Notes: generated by a model not told the origin, from the sequence alone. A stretch of DNA of 64,000 nucleotides from Clostridium mediterraneense (GCF_900091705.1 NZ_LT594785.1:2318959-2382958), one strand, 5' to 3'. Shown: positions 1 through 8,514, numbered from the stretch's first letter. Numbers and translations: made by a program.

Positions 1-1
1 G

Positions 2-1174
2 ATTACTGTTCTTGCTAAAGATGGCGAATGGTACAAAGTTGAAGTTAATGGACAAGTTGGTTATGTTTACGGTTATTATCTTCAAGTTACTCCAAATGGC
101 TCAAGTAATAATTCAAATAATAACTCAAGTAATTCACAACAAAATAACAATAATACAGTTAGCATCATAGGTACTGGAAGTTTAGTTAATACTACTTTCC
201 TTCATCTTAGACAAGAACCTACTGTTAACTCTAATATAATTTCTACTTTAAATGAAAATAGTAAAATTAATGTTATTGCTAAAGAAGGATACTGGTATAA
301 AGTTGAAGTTAATGGTCAAATAGGTTATGTTGATGGATATTATTTAGATGTACAATACAACGGAAATTCTTCAAATATTTCATCTAGATTCCCTACTCCA
401 AATTCAAATGAAATAACAACAAATTATCCTATTTCTTTACAACAATATGTTAACTTACAAGAACAAGCATGGCCTTTATTCTCAGCTCAACAATTTGAGA
501 ATGCCATAAATCCAAAATCAATCTCTAATATGTTTGAATTCTTAAGAATAGATCAATTTAGAGCCGTGCATCTTAATAAACTTAATGAGCTTCTTGAAGG
601 TTGTGGAGTTCTCACAGGACAAGGACAAGCATTTATTGATGCATGTCAAGAATATAATATAGACCCAGTATATTTTGTTAACCAAAGTATACTAGAAACA
701 GGTTATGGTACAAGTAGACTTGCTTCAGGTGTTACTATTTCAGAAATAGCTATACCTAGTGAACCAATTTATAACTCTAATGGTCAATTAGTTGGTTATC
801 AAATGAAGAAGCTTCCTCACCCAGTAACAGTTTATAACTTATTTGGTATAGGAGCATATGATAATTCATCTGTTTTCCCAAATAGAGCTTTAATACTTGG
901 AACAACTTATGCTTATAATCATGGTTGGACTTCAGTTCCAAATGCTATAGCTGGGGCTGCTCAATTCGTATCTAATGGATATATCCATAATAGTTACTAC
1001 AATCAAAATACTGTTTATAAGCTAAGATATTCTCCTGTTATAAACAGCTTATGGCATCAATATGCAACAAACTATGCATATGCTAATGAAATAGCTAATT
1101 TAATGGAACAAAACATGGATCTATATGACTCAGGCGATAAATTCACTTATGACGTACCCGTTTTCCAAAGCTAA
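2..1174 (+). CDS. SH3-domain cell-wall glucosaminidase, 5' end outside window
   Basis: The reading frame is open from base 2, so the gene enters from the left; the ATG at 530 is internal, not the start. Visible order: the tail of one bacterial SH3 repeat (ends near 90), a Ser/Asn/Gln-rich linker (about 95-160), a complete SH3 repeat (about 170-350, with W-Y-K-V-E-V-N-G-Q), then a glucosaminidase (GH73/LytG-like) domain from about 530. The likely catalytic Glu is in S-I-L-E-T-G-Y-G-T-S (codon at 695-697). By family this enzyme hydrolyses the N-acetylglucosaminyl bond of peptidoglycan outside the cell, with SH3 repeats binding the wall; an N-terminal signal peptide would be upstream and is not visible. 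It is followed directly by a terminator shared with the convergent gene. Family call is strong; the exact autolysin is not identified. Confidence 0.9.
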   Translation: MTVLAKDGEWYKVEVNGQVGYVYGYYLQVTPNGSSNNSNNNSSNSQQNNNNTVSIIGTGSLVNTTFLHLRQEPTVNSNIISTLNENSKINVIAKEGYWYKVEVNGQIGYVDGYYLDVQYNGNSSNISSRFPTPNSNEITTNYPISLQQYVNLQEQAWPLFSAQQFENAINPKSISNMFEFLRIDQFRAVHLNKLNELLEGCGVLTGQGQAFIDACQEYNIDPVYFVNQSILETGYGTSRLASGVTISEIAIPSEPIYNSNGQLVGYQMKKLPHPVTVYNLFGIGAYDNSSVFPNRALILGTTYAYNHGWTSVPNAIAGAAQFVSNGYIHNSYYNQNTVYKLRYSPVINSLWHQYATNYAYANEIANLMEQNMDLYDSGDKFTYDVPVFQS

Positions 1175-1190
1175 ATTAAATAATTAAAGA

Positions 1191-1218
1191 AAGAGCTACC
1201 TCTAATGAGGTAGCTCTT
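1191..1218. terminator. Bidirectional terminator, 12-bp stem
   Basis: AAGAGCTACCTC / GAGGTAGCTCTT with a 4-nt loop, A-run on the left and T-run on the right. It serves the glucosaminidase gene (+) and the convergent gene at 1202-2002 (-). The last codons of the minus-strand gene are encoded by the stem itself. Confidence 0.85.
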
Positions 1219-2002
1219 TATAACATACAAAGCAATCTTCTGATAAAAATTCTCTATCTTTTTCTTTTTTGTTTCTATTATCAAAAGGTGAATTAACCAA
1301 AGACTTAATAAATGCTTGAGGATAATACCTTTTAAGATAAAGCATATAATTTACCCATCTCTGACATAATAATTTATACAACCTATTTATATCACTTTCT
1401 ATATAGATTTTTTCATAATCTTCTAGTTTATCCCCTATAAACCTATGATTAATCTCATCTCTAACATGAAGAACTTGAACTATAAGATCAGTAAAATCTT
1501 CTTTATCATCTAATGCAGGATTAAATAATAAATCTAATATAAAACTACTTTTTTTATCTAAAATTATTTTAAGTTGCCTTAAATCATTCCTATCTACATT
1601 TATGCAACTCTCATAATCCTTAAAAATCTCATATAATTCTTCATATTTATTAATAGCCCAATCCTTTTTAATTAAAGCTTTTTTCCTTATATCCTCTATA
1701 CACTCATCTCGATTAGTAAAGATATCTAGCATTTCTATACCAATCTCATTAAAAAAAAGACCTGTAAGAATATCTACTTCCTTATCTTTTTTTATCTTAT
1801 CTTTTATATCAACAATATAATTTATTATAAAACTAGTAAACAATATATTTAAAGGAATACTAGCAATAGACATAGCTATAGAGGTAATAATATAATGAAT
1901 CTCCCCAAAAATAATATAATAAATCAAATAAAAAACAGTTGTTAAAATAACTAAGATTATAATCTTTAATAAATTATTCTTTCTACTTTTATCTCCAAAC
2001 AT
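1202..2002 (-). CDS. Membrane protein of unknown function
   Basis: 266 residues. Two adjacent hydrophobic segments lie near the N-terminus (about 12-34 and 36-62), followed by about 200 charged, Asp/Glu/Lys-rich, mainly helical residues that should be cytoplasmic. No motif that I recognise. The ATG is preceded by AAAGGTAAAG. It is transcribed alone: upstream is the separate HAD phosphatase gene and downstream is a terminator whose stem encodes the C-terminal K-E-L-P-H. The topology (paired N-terminal helices plus a cytoplasmic domain) resembles many accessory and defence-associated proteins, but nothing here supports a specific function. Confidence 0.75.
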   Translation of the reverse strand: MFGDKSRKNNLLKIIILVILTTVFYLIYYIIFGEIHYIITSIAMSIASIPLNILFTSFIINYIVDIKDKIKKDKEVDILTGLFFNEIGIEMLDIFTNRDECIEDIRKKALIKKDWAINKYEELYEIFKDYESCINVDRNDLRQLKIILDKKSSFILDLLFNPALDDKEDFTDLIVQVLHVRDEINHRFIGDKLEDYEKIYIESDINRLYKLLCQRWVNYMLYLKRYYPQAFIKSLVNSPFDNRNKKEKDREFLSEDCFVCYKELPH

Positions 2003-2080
2003 ACTTTCTTTACCTTTTTTAATATTATTATATTCAGGTAAAGTTGATTTTGTGATAATTATGTTAAGTACTTTTTATGT

Positions 2081-2881
2081 TTAAATCATATTTAACTTTA
2101 CTAAAGCATTGTATATTCCTTCATTAGCAACTGTATCAGTTGTATCATATGCATGCTCTAAAAGTTTTTCATGACTATCTCCCATTGCTATTCCGTGAGC
2201 AACAAGTTCAAACATTTCTATATCATTTTCTCCATCACCAAAAGCATAAGTATTTTCTTTATCAATTCCTAGCTTATCTATAAGATGTTGAATTCCATAA
2301 GCTTTAGTACGTCCTTTTCTATACATATCATATGAAATTTGACCTGGATGTTGCATAAATACAAATTCTTCACCATAATTTTTCATCATTTCATTGAAAA
2401 TTTCTTCGTTGTTATTTACCACAACAATCTTACTTACTGAAATCTCATCTTTTGACCATTTATCTGTTATATTTTCTAAAGGTAAACTAAAACCACTAAA
2501 AACTTGTTTATTTCCTTCAGTTTCAAAGCTACTTATATAACTTTTAGCTTGTCCTTCTAAAAGATACTCTATTTCTCTTTCATTGAAATAATCTATTAGT
2601 TCACTCATTCTTTCTTTATCTATTGAATCATCAAGTACAGCTTCATTATTTAATTCTATATATGTACCATTTGATGTTATATATCCATCTAGATCTAAAC
2701 TTAAAAGTTTTTCATTAAGAAAACTCATAGGTCTTCCAGTTGCCATTACTGTTAAATATCCATTTTCTTTTAATCTATTTATAGCTTCCTTTGTTTTATC
2801 ACTTGGAGCTTCAATTCCTTTTCTACAATCTATTAATGTTCCATCAACATCAAAAAATACTATTCCTTTTATCTTATCCAT
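2081..2881 (-). CDS. HAD-superfamily (Cof-type) phosphatase
   Basis: 266 residues from the chosen start. Motif I F-F-D-V-D-G-T-L has the nucleophile Asp11 and general acid Asp13; motif IV is G-D-G-E-N-D near the C-terminus; the inserted cap between them fits the Cof/IIB subclass. These enzymes dephosphorylate sugar phosphates, FMN or similar small metabolites in the cytoplasm; substrate cannot be read from sequence. The open frame extends 20 codons further upstream, but the ATG at 2881 has GGGGTGAGGAAC before it and begins directly at the first beta strand, so the upstream part is non-coding. Monocistronic by context. Confidence 0.9.
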   Translation of the reverse strand: MDKIKGIVFFDVDGTLIDCRKGIEAPSDKTKEAINRLKENGYLTVMATGRPMSFLNEKLLSLDLDGYITSNGTYIELNNEAVLDDSIDKERMSELIDYFNEREIEYLLEGQAKSYISSFETEGNKQVFSGFSLPLENITDKWSKDEISVSKIVVVNNNEEIFNEMMKNYGEEFVFMQHPGQISYDMYRKGRTKAYGIQHLIDKLGIDKENTYAFGDGENDIEMFELVAHGIAMGDSHEKLLEHAYDTTDTVANEGIYNALVKLNMI

Positions 2882-2978
2882 GTTCCTCACCCCGTCATAA
2901 ATATTACTACCTATATTATAGCATAAAAAATAGTAGTTCACTTATCTTAGAACTACTAACTTCAATACTTGTATACTA

Positions 2979-3368
2979 TTAATCACTAATTTTTTCTCCA
3001 CAATGAGGGCAATATTTATAATTCTTATCTAATACTTTTTTGCAATTTGGACAAACATTCATCGCTCTATACTTACTATATTTAGCATTTAAATCAACTA
3101 TGTCTGAATTAACTATTTCAACTTTTTCACCCTTTTCCATAGCTTTTCCCTTTTCTTTTGGAATTTCATATACTGCATTACAATTCTCACAAGTTATATA
3201 ATACTTTTCATTCCACTTAAAAATAGGTATAAAGAAAAAATGAAAGAAGGTATATATCTTTATCAACTTTCCTCTTCTATTTGATGTACAATGCTTACAG
3301 TTTATTCCCTCTAAAATTTTTATTAATTTCTCTTTTGTTTCTATTCCAAATATACCTATAAAAAACAT
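2979..3368 (-). CDS. Zinc-ribbon protein
   Basis: 129 residues. Three Cys pairs of zinc-finger type are visible: C-K-H-C near residue 25, C-E-N-C in the middle, and a C-terminal double ribbon C-P-N-C ... C-P-H-C-G. The N-terminal M-F-F-I-G-I-F-G is followed by a hydrophobic stretch (F-F-H-F-F-F-I-P-I-F) typical of the small zinc-ribbon-15 type proteins. The longer frame begins with TTG at 3380, but that codon lies inside the TTGGAGGAAGAT Shine-Dalgarno region, so ATG 3368 is the start. Function unknown; structural zinc binding is the only safe inference. Confidence 0.85.
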   Translation of the reverse strand: MFFIGIFGIETKEKLIKILEGINCKHCTSNRRGKLIKIYTFFHFFFIPIFKWNEKYYITCENCNAVYEIPKEKGKAMEKGEKVEIVNSDIVDLNAKYSKYRAMNVCPNCKKVLDKNYKYCPHCGEKISD

Positions 3369-3425
3369 ATCTTCCTCCAAAGTAATTTTTATTTATTAGT
3401 TTTATAAGTATATTATACCAGTAAA

Positions 3426-3453
3426 AAGCTCTAGATATTAAAATCTAGAGCTT
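3426..3453 (-). terminator. Terminator after the 50-residue gene
   Basis: AAGCTCTAGAT / ATCTAGAGCTT, 11-bp perfect stem, 6-nt loop, with an A-run on the plus strand that gives a U-run for minus-strand transcripts. Confidence 0.75.
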
Positions 3454-3463
3454 AAAATTAGTA

Positions 3464-3616
3464 TTACTTATCAAATAATCCAGCACCATTTCCTACTTTT
3501 ACTCCCTTAGAAGCTGAACCTATAGTTTTTTGTGCTTTTAGATTTCCTTTTGTGTTCATACCTTTTTTCTTTTTCTCTTCAATAATTTTTTTCATCATTT
3601 CAATATTCTTATTCAT
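3464..3616 (-). CDS. Small basic protein, 50 residues
   Basis: Short gene recovered by reading the minus strand between the zinc-ribbon and oleate hydratase genes. It starts M-N-K-N-I-E-M-M-K-K and ends G-A-G-L-F-D-K. The first 20 residues are a Lys/Glu-rich amphipathic helix, the rest is Gly/Ser/Lys-rich. The ATG has GGAG seven bases upstream (GGATTGGAGCCTACA) and the stop is followed by a good terminator, which together support a real transcription unit. No family recognised; the Lys-rich composition would allow nucleic-acid binding, but that is only a guess. Confidence 0.7.
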   Translation of the reverse strand: MNKNIEMMKKIIEEKKKKGMNTKGNLKAQKTIGSASKGVKVGNGAGLFDK

Positions 3617-3708
3617 TGTAGGCTCCAATCCTGCATAATAATTTTATAAATCTACATAATAATTATATCATTGTTTTTGTCACCTCTTAGAATTTATTTA
3701 ATAATTAA

Positions 3709-3742
3709 AAAAAGAAAGATTTACTGTAAATCTTTCTTTTTT
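3709..3742. terminator. Terminator after oleate hydratase gene
   Basis: AAAGAAAGATTTAC / GTAAATCTTTCTTT stem with A- and T-runs flanking, immediately 3' of the minus-strand gene that ends at 3747. Confidence 0.8.
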
Positions 3743-3746
3743 TATA

Positions 3747-5339
3747 TTATCTAAAAGATGTATTTAAAGCTTTTAAAAGAATTCTTACATCATACTTATA
3801 TTGTGTTACAGGAGCTACCTTTCTTTCAAGACCAAGCAATGTATAAACAGCCATTCTAGCAGCACGAACTGAAAATTCCTCTGTAAATACCATATCTTCA
3901 GGTATTTCTACATATTGAGATACTAGCCCAAGATTTGTTGAGCCTTCTGGAACTACTTTAGGTCTATCTTTCATAGCTCTTGGTTGGAATTGAGAAACTA
4001 TATATGGCATCATACAAGGAATAACATTTATTACTGTTCCCATAAGTTCTTCTAATTCATCTTCAAAATGTAGATGATATAAAAGCTCTTTTAATATTTC
4101 TTCACCAGTACATTCTTTCATTGGCTTTTTAACATAATCCCCTACTTTATCTGTATATAATCCATATCCCCAAAATACTGTCACATCATCTGGTTGATTT
4201 TTAAAGTGAGGTTGAGCTGCAACTACTATAGACATAAGCCAACTTGAATCTTTAAATGTCATTAAAGCTCCACTTCCTGGTACATTACGAGAAAATTGTT
4301 CTATTCTCTTTAAAATTTTATTTCCTTTGCAAGTTACAGTGAATGATTCCCAGTTAGTTTCATCTGGATTACCGAAGAATGGTTTAGGATTTCCAAGCCC
4401 TTCTTTTTTACTAGCAATATTACTCCATAAAACAGCAGATATTGGATTTTCAACTTTCATTTCTGGAGCTTTATTCATTGATCCAAGTGTTGCATTATCA
4501 GTCATGCATCCATTAGTAACTATACAAATATCACCTTCATTTAAATGTAAAACACTTTCTTTTCCATCTTGAATATAATGAATTCCTGTTACTGTTATTA
4601 AATCATCATCTTTAAACTCTAAATCAGTAACAGTATAGTTTAATGAAAAATCAACATTATATTTATCTAAATAAGCTTTTATTGGAAGTATTATTGACTC
4701 ATATTGATTATAAGTTGTTCTAGTAACCCCTTCTAAAGTTTGAATACGTGAAAATTCAAATATCATTCTTTCCATATATCTCTTAAATTCAAAAAGACTT
4801 GACCACTTTTGGAAAGCAAAAGTTGTTTGCCACATATACCAGAAATTTGTCTCAAAGAAATGTGGTGTTGCCCCAAACCAATCACAAATTCTTAAATTAT
4901 CTAATTTTTCTTCAGGAGTAATCATTAATTTTCCTAAAGCCATACGGTCAGCATTATCAAATCCCATAGACATTACATCTAAAACCTTACCATCTTTATC
5001 TATAAGTCTTGCATTAGCATGAGTTGGATGAGCATGGTCAAAAGCAAATATTTCATCACAAACTGTCATTCCTTCCTTTTCTAATGATGGTATTGTTGAT
5101 AGTAAGTCCCATAGATTTTCATATGTTTCTTCATTAAGCATTCTTCCACCACGAATTATATATCCATCAGCTGTATTTCCAGCTCCATCATTACTTCCAC
5201 CTAAAATATTCATTCCTTCTATAATATGAATATTTTCACCTTTAAAACCACAGTCTCTAATCAAATATACTGCTCCAGCTAATGAGCCAAGTCCTCCCCC
5301 AACAAAATACGCATGTCTATTTTCATACTTATTATTCAT
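3747..5339 (-). CDS. ohyA: Oleate hydratase (myosin-cross-reactive antigen family)
   Basis: 530 residues. FAD-binding Rossmann motif V-G-G-G-L-G-S at 13-19, followed by the family signature I-R-G-G-R-M-L-N-E-E-T-Y-E-N-L-W-D-L, which carries the conserved acidic residue for water addition. Family enzymes hydrate the cis-9 double bond of oleate and related fatty acids to 10-hydroxy acids with FAD as cofactor, detoxifying host unsaturated fatty acids. Slightly shorter than the 560-590 residue members. The frame opens with GTG at 5354, but that GTG lies in the GTGGAGGGG Shine-Dalgarno; ATG 5339 is the start. A TetR regulator gene lies upstream in the same direction, separated by a very strong inverted repeat, suggesting local but separately transcribed control. 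Confidence 0.93.
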   Translation of the reverse strand: MNNKYENRHAYFVGGGLGSLAGAVYLIRDCGFKGENIHIIEGMNILGGSNDGAGNTADGYIIRGGRMLNEETYENLWDLLSTIPSLEKEGMTVCDEIFAFDHAHPTHANARLIDKDGKVLDVMSMGFDNADRMALGKLMITPEEKLDNLRICDWFGATPHFFETNFWYMWQTTFAFQKWSSLFEFKRYMERMIFEFSRIQTLEGVTRTTYNQYESIILPIKAYLDKYNVDFSLNYTVTDLEFKDDDLITVTGIHYIQDGKESVLHLNEGDICIVTNGCMTDNATLGSMNKAPEMKVENPISAVLWSNIASKKEGLGNPKPFFGNPDETNWESFTVTCKGNKILKRIEQFSRNVPGSGALMTFKDSSWLMSIVVAAQPHFKNQPDDVTVFWGYGLYTDKVGDYVKKPMKECTGEEILKELLYHLHFEDELEELMGTVINVIPCMMPYIVSQFQPRAMKDRPKVVPEGSTNLGLVSQYVEIPEDMVFTEEFSVRAARMAVYTLLGLERKVAPVTQYKYDVRILLKALNTSFR

Positions 5340-5438
5340 AATAATCCCCTCCACATAAATTAACTTCTAAATATTATCTTTATTAATTAAACAAGTTATT
5401 CTCTATGTATTTAGGATACTACCAAAGAAATTTACCTG

Positions 5439-5497
5439 ATATAGACAAAAAAAGTGATATGTATAAACTTTATACATATCACTTTTTTTGTCTATAT
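5439..5497. terminator. 29-bp perfect inverted repeat between tetR and ohyA
   Basis: The arms at 5439-5467 and 5469-5497 are exactly complementary over 29 bases with a single C between them. The arms contain A7/T7 runs, so either strand gives a hairpin with a U-run. It begins two bases beyond the tetR stop codon. Most likely the tetR terminator; it also lies about 100 bp upstream of the ohyA start, so an operator role is possible. Confidence 0.75.
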
Positions 5498-5498
5498 T

Positions 5499-6050
5499 TT
5501 AACTTGTTATAACTATAGCTTTTCTTATATCTCCACTTATTAATTTATCAATATTACTAATTATAAGCTCTGGATCTTCTTTCATATCATTTTTCATCCA
5601 AGATATTAAAACTCCTATAAATGCAAAACTATAAAAATTTGCTATAAACTCTTTTCTCTCATTCGGAACATCTATATTAGCTGAAATCTCATTAATAACA
5701 TTCATTAAAAGTGAAAAAGATTGAGCATATAAAAAATCTTCTAAATGATCTCTCCCCATTGAATTTAAAGTATTCATACAAAACTTCTTATTCTCTCTAA
5801 CATATTCAAAAATATCTAGAAAAGCTTTCTGCCATCCATCATAAGTACTATAACTAGATATACTACTAACTACTTCTGTTTTATATATCCAACCTAATAA
5901 ATCATATATATCTTGAAAATGATAATAGAAAGTTTGTCTATTTACACCACAATCCAAAACTATATTCTTTACAGTTATCTTATCAAGTGGAACTGTATTC
6001 ATTAACTTCTTTAGTGAATTTGCAATTGCCTTTTTAGTTATTAATGACAT
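5499..6050 (-). CDS. TetR/AcrR-family regulator (DhaS-like)
   Basis: 183 residues. N-terminal TetR helix-turn-helix at about 20-45: I-T-V-K-N-I-V-L-D-C-G-V-N-R-Q-T-F-Y-Y-H-F. The C-terminal half is the helical ligand/dimer domain of the TetR_C group that accompanies DhaS-type regulators. Reads toward ohyA, so the simplest inference is that it responds to a fatty-acid-type ligand and controls ohyA; no operator has been demonstrated. ATG 6050 preceded by AAGGGGAG. Ligand and targets are unknown. Confidence 0.88.
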   Translation of the reverse strand: MSLITKKAIANSLKKLMNTVPLDKITVKNIVLDCGVNRQTFYYHFQDIYDLLGWIYKTEVVSSISSYSTYDGWQKAFLDIFEYVRENKKFCMNTLNSMGRDHLEDFLYAQSFSLLMNVINEISANIDVPNERKEFIANFYSFAFIGVLISWMKNDMKEDPELIISNIDKLISGDIRKAIVITS

Positions 6051-6194
6051 CTCTAAATACTCCCCTTACCTTATAAATCTAAAATTCTTAAAATCTAAGC
6101 CCTCTATATAAAACTTTAATTAAATATTTTTATAAGAAAAGTATACTATACAAATAATTTATGGACAATTTTTCTAATTTAATCTTAATTATAT

Positions 6195-7004
6195 CTAAAT
6201 TATTAGATTTTTATAAATATCATAATCTTCATCTTTAAATACATTTATAATAATTCTATCTATTGAATCACTATTATTTTCTAAAAACTTCAGAATAATA
6301 TCTAAAGCAATTTTTGCTGCCTCATCATTTGGAAAATGAAACTCACCAGTAGAGATACAACAAAATGCTATTGATCTTATATTATTTTCTACTGCAAGTC
6401 TAAGACATGATTTATAGCAAGATTCTAAATTTTTTCTTAGCTTATCTGTTAATTCATAACTTACAATAGGACCAACTGTATGTAAAACATATTTAGAAGG
6501 TAAATTATAAGCAGATGTTAATTTAGCCTTCCCTATTTCTTCTTCATGTCCTTGCTTTTTCATTATCTCAAAACATTCTCTCCTTAACTCCACTCCAGCT
6601 GCTGAATGTATTGCATTATCAATACATCTATGACAAGGTACAAAGCAACCTAACATTTGACTATTTGCTGCATTTACAATAGCATCAACTTCTAATCTTG
6701 TAATATCACCTTGCCATAAAGAAATCTTATCTGAATATTTTAAACCATTTTTAGGAAATTTATCTTTTATTGTTTGAATCTCTTCAAGCTTCACAATACC
6801 TTTTTTAATACTTTCTTCTTTTAAAAATCTATCCTGAACCTCTAAAAATTCTTTACTCACTTTTCTTGCTTCTCTAACATTCATCAATGATCTAAGTAAT
6901 GCTCTCTTTCCATCTTTATCTTCTGGTATAAGTAAATTTTTATATTCTTCTTTTTCACTACATAATTCAGATATTAAAAAATCTAAATCATCTATTTTAC
7001 TCAT
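6195..7004 (-). CDS. Macrodomain ADP-ribosyl hydrolase, zinc-type
   Basis: 269 residues, the length of the staphylococcal and streptococcal sirtuin-linked macrodomains. An N-terminal helical extension (1-90) precedes the macro fold: G-D-I-T at 99-102, N-A-A-N at 111-114, H-T-V-G-P at 175-179. The loop G-C-F-V-P-C-H-R-C-I-D-N-A-I-H (119-133) has the Cys/His cluster typical of zinc-dependent macrodomains. By family it removes ADP-ribose from proteins. The start overlaps the sirtuin gene's stop by 8 bases, implying translational coupling. GGAGGAATGAATA precedes the ATG. The known family counterpart reverses modification by the adjacent sirtuin on a lipoylated GcvH-like carrier; that carrier is not encoded here, so the target is open. 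Confidence 0.9.
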   Translation of the reverse strand: MSKIDDLDFLISELCSEKEEYKNLLIPEDKDGKRALLRSLMNVREARKVSKEFLEVQDRFLKEESIKKGIVKLEEIQTIKDKFPKNGLKYSDKISLWQGDITRLEVDAIVNAANSQMLGCFVPCHRCIDNAIHSAAGVELRRECFEIMKKQGHEEEIGKAKLTSAYNLPSKYVLHTVGPIVSYELTDKLRKNLESCYKSCLRLAVENNIRSIAFCCISTGEFHFPNDEAAKIALDIILKFLENNSDSIDRIIINVFKDEDYDIYKNLII

Positions 7005-7893
7005 TATTCATTCCTCCAAGAATATCATTTAAAACAAAATTTATATCTTCATCTATTGAAATAGATTTATCTATAACTTCTTCTACCTCTGCATTTCCCT
7101 TATTTATTCTTATAAGTTTTGCATTTGGATAAGCATTTGTTAATCTTTCAAATGGATAACGTATAATTCCTGGTGTATTAAATCCTACTCCAAGCTCTAA
7201 AAATAGTATATTTTTATCTGAATTTTCATTTATAAACTTCTCATACATATCTACATTATGAAAATGTGGCTTTTCTACAAATTTACTATCACATCTAAGA
7301 TTAGGTATCAGATAATTTCCACAGTGTGCACATCTAGGTATTAATTCTGAATCAATTTTATAATTTTTATCAATACTTGCTACCATATTTTCTATCATTT
7401 CTTTATTTGGATAAATCTCATCCCATCTACATGGAATTGAGCATTGAAATGAGTCATAATTACCTTGTGGAGCAAAAATACGCTCTTTATCAAAACCTAC
7501 TCTCTGAACTTGTCCATCAGCATTAGTAGTACAAATAAAATAATTCTTATCCTTCATAATCTCCATAAGATTTTTATATGGCTCTAATATTTCTGACTTA
7601 TAACGAATATTGTTAATATGTCTAGCCCAATACCCCCAATAAGCTAATATATTTTCATCAGATATATTCCAATATGCAGATACTATTTCAAATAAACCTT
7701 TAAATCCTAAATTATAATATTCAGGAAACCACTTTTTCACAAGTTCAGGATCCATATAATTTATCCCTCCTGAAGCTGACATACCCGCCCCAATTCCTAT
7801 TACTATTGCACCAGCATTATTTATAAGCTTAACTACCTCATTTATTTCCTCTTTATAGTTTTTCTTTGTATTTATTAAATCATTTATTGCCAT
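6997..7893 (-). CDS. Class-M-like sirtuin (protein ADP-ribosyltransferase)
   Basis: 298 residues. NAD-binding motif G-A-G-M-S-A-S-G-G at 35-43; T-T-N-A-D-G-Q at 122-128 replaces the usual T-Q-N-I-D; A-P-Q-G at 141-144 puts Gln143 where deacetylating sirtuins have their catalytic His. Cysteines at 151, 155, 188, 191 and 201 can form the structural zinc site. The His-to-Gln change is the hallmark of SirTM enzymes, which ADP-ribosylate proteins rather than deacylate them (established for the S. aureus and S. pyogenes enzymes; inferred here). First gene of a two-gene operon with the macrodomain. ATG 7893 is chosen; the frame opens with a GTG three codons earlier that sits in the GGTAGGTG ribosome-binding region. 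Confidence 0.88.
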   Translation of the reverse strand: MAINDLINTKKNYKEEINEVVKLINNAGAIVIGIGAGMSASGGINYMDPELVKKWFPEYYNLGFKGLFEIVSAYWNISDENILAYWGYWARHINNIRYKSEILEPYKNLMEIMKDKNYFICTTNADGQVQRVGFDKERIFAPQGNYDSFQCSIPCRWDEIYPNKEMIENMVASIDKNYKIDSELIPRCAHCGNYLIPNLRCDSKFVEKPHFHNVDMYEKFINENSDKNILFLELGVGFNTPGIIRYPFERLTNAYPNAKLIRINKGNAEVEEVIDKSISIDEDINFVLNDILGGMNNE

Positions 7894-8021
7894 TATAAAC
7901 ACCTACCTTTTGTTCTAACTCTAAAATATATATTTATAGAAATCTTATAATCTAAAAATTTTTATCCTTAGCAAAATCTACTTCATCACTTAAAAATATT
8001 TTAAAATCTATATACTTTATA

Positions 8022-8067
8022 GTAAAGTAAGCACTTTTAGGTGCTATAGTTTCCAAATAGATACTAT
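8022..8067. promoter_or_regulatory. 46-bp element, copy 1, upstream of hxlR
   Basis: Begins GTAAAGTAAGCAC and ends GATACTAT. 37 of 46 positions are identical, without gaps, to 9255-9300, which lies upstream of the convergent partner gene. Contains the dyad AGCAC-N6-GTGCT. Probable binding site of the HxlR regulator (inference). Confidence 0.6.
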
Positions 8068-8166
8068 AGATATCCTAAAATAAAACTTTTGTTTTAAATT
8101 ACTTTATATACTATAATATTTACATAGTATAATTAATAAAATTTCTTAATTAAAAGGAGAATGCTT

Positions 8167-8487
8167 ATGAAAAAAGAAATCCCTGATTGTCCTGTTGAAA
8201 TGACATTACAATTAATAGGAGATAAATGGAAAGTATTAATCTTACGTGACTTAATGACAGGAACAAAACGTTTTAGTGAACTAAAAAAATCTTTAAATGG
8301 AATAACTCAAAAAGTTTTAACTGCTAATTTACGCTCAATGGAAGAATCAGGTTTACTTACAAGAAAAGTTTATCCAGAAGTTCCACCTAAAGTAGAATAT
8401 ACCCTTACAGAAACAGGTTATAGCTTAAAACCTATTTTAGATTCTATGATGATATGGGGTAATGAATATAAAAAGAAATTATTATAG
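8167..8487 (+). CDS. HxlR/DUF24-family winged-helix regulator
   Basis: 106 residues. The family core is clear: L-I-G-D-K-W-K-V-L-I-L-R-D-L, then F-S-E-L-K-K-S-L-N-G-I-T-Q-K-V-L-T, and the wing K-V-E-Y-T-L-T-E-T-G. A single N-terminal Cys (Cys8 in P-D-C-P-V-E) matches the redox-sensing Cys of YodB/HypR-type members, which respond to quinones, aldehydes or disulfide stress. The first ATG (8161) abuts the Shine-Dalgarno, so ATG 8167 with AAAGGAG eight bases upstream is preferred. Likely autoregulates and controls the convergent oxidoreductase gene through the shared 46-bp elements. Confidence 0.9.
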   Translation: MKKEIPDCPVEMTLQLIGDKWKVLILRDLMTGTKRFSELKKSLNGITQKVLTANLRSMEESGLLTRKVYPEVPPKVEYTLTETGYSLKPILDSMMIWGNEYKKKLL

Positions 8488-8514
8488 ATTATATTACTCT
8501 ATAATAATTTCTTT
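8472..8514. terminator. Bidirectional terminator, 17-bp perfect stem
   Basis: Arms 8472-8488 and 8498-8514 are exactly complementary; loop 9 nt. The left arm includes the last codons and stop of hxlR. It separates the two convergent genes. Confidence 0.8.

Noticed and set aside
4345-4360. CCCAGTT considered as part of a VirR box
   Set aside because: Inside the ohyA coding region and without a second copy at the required spacing.
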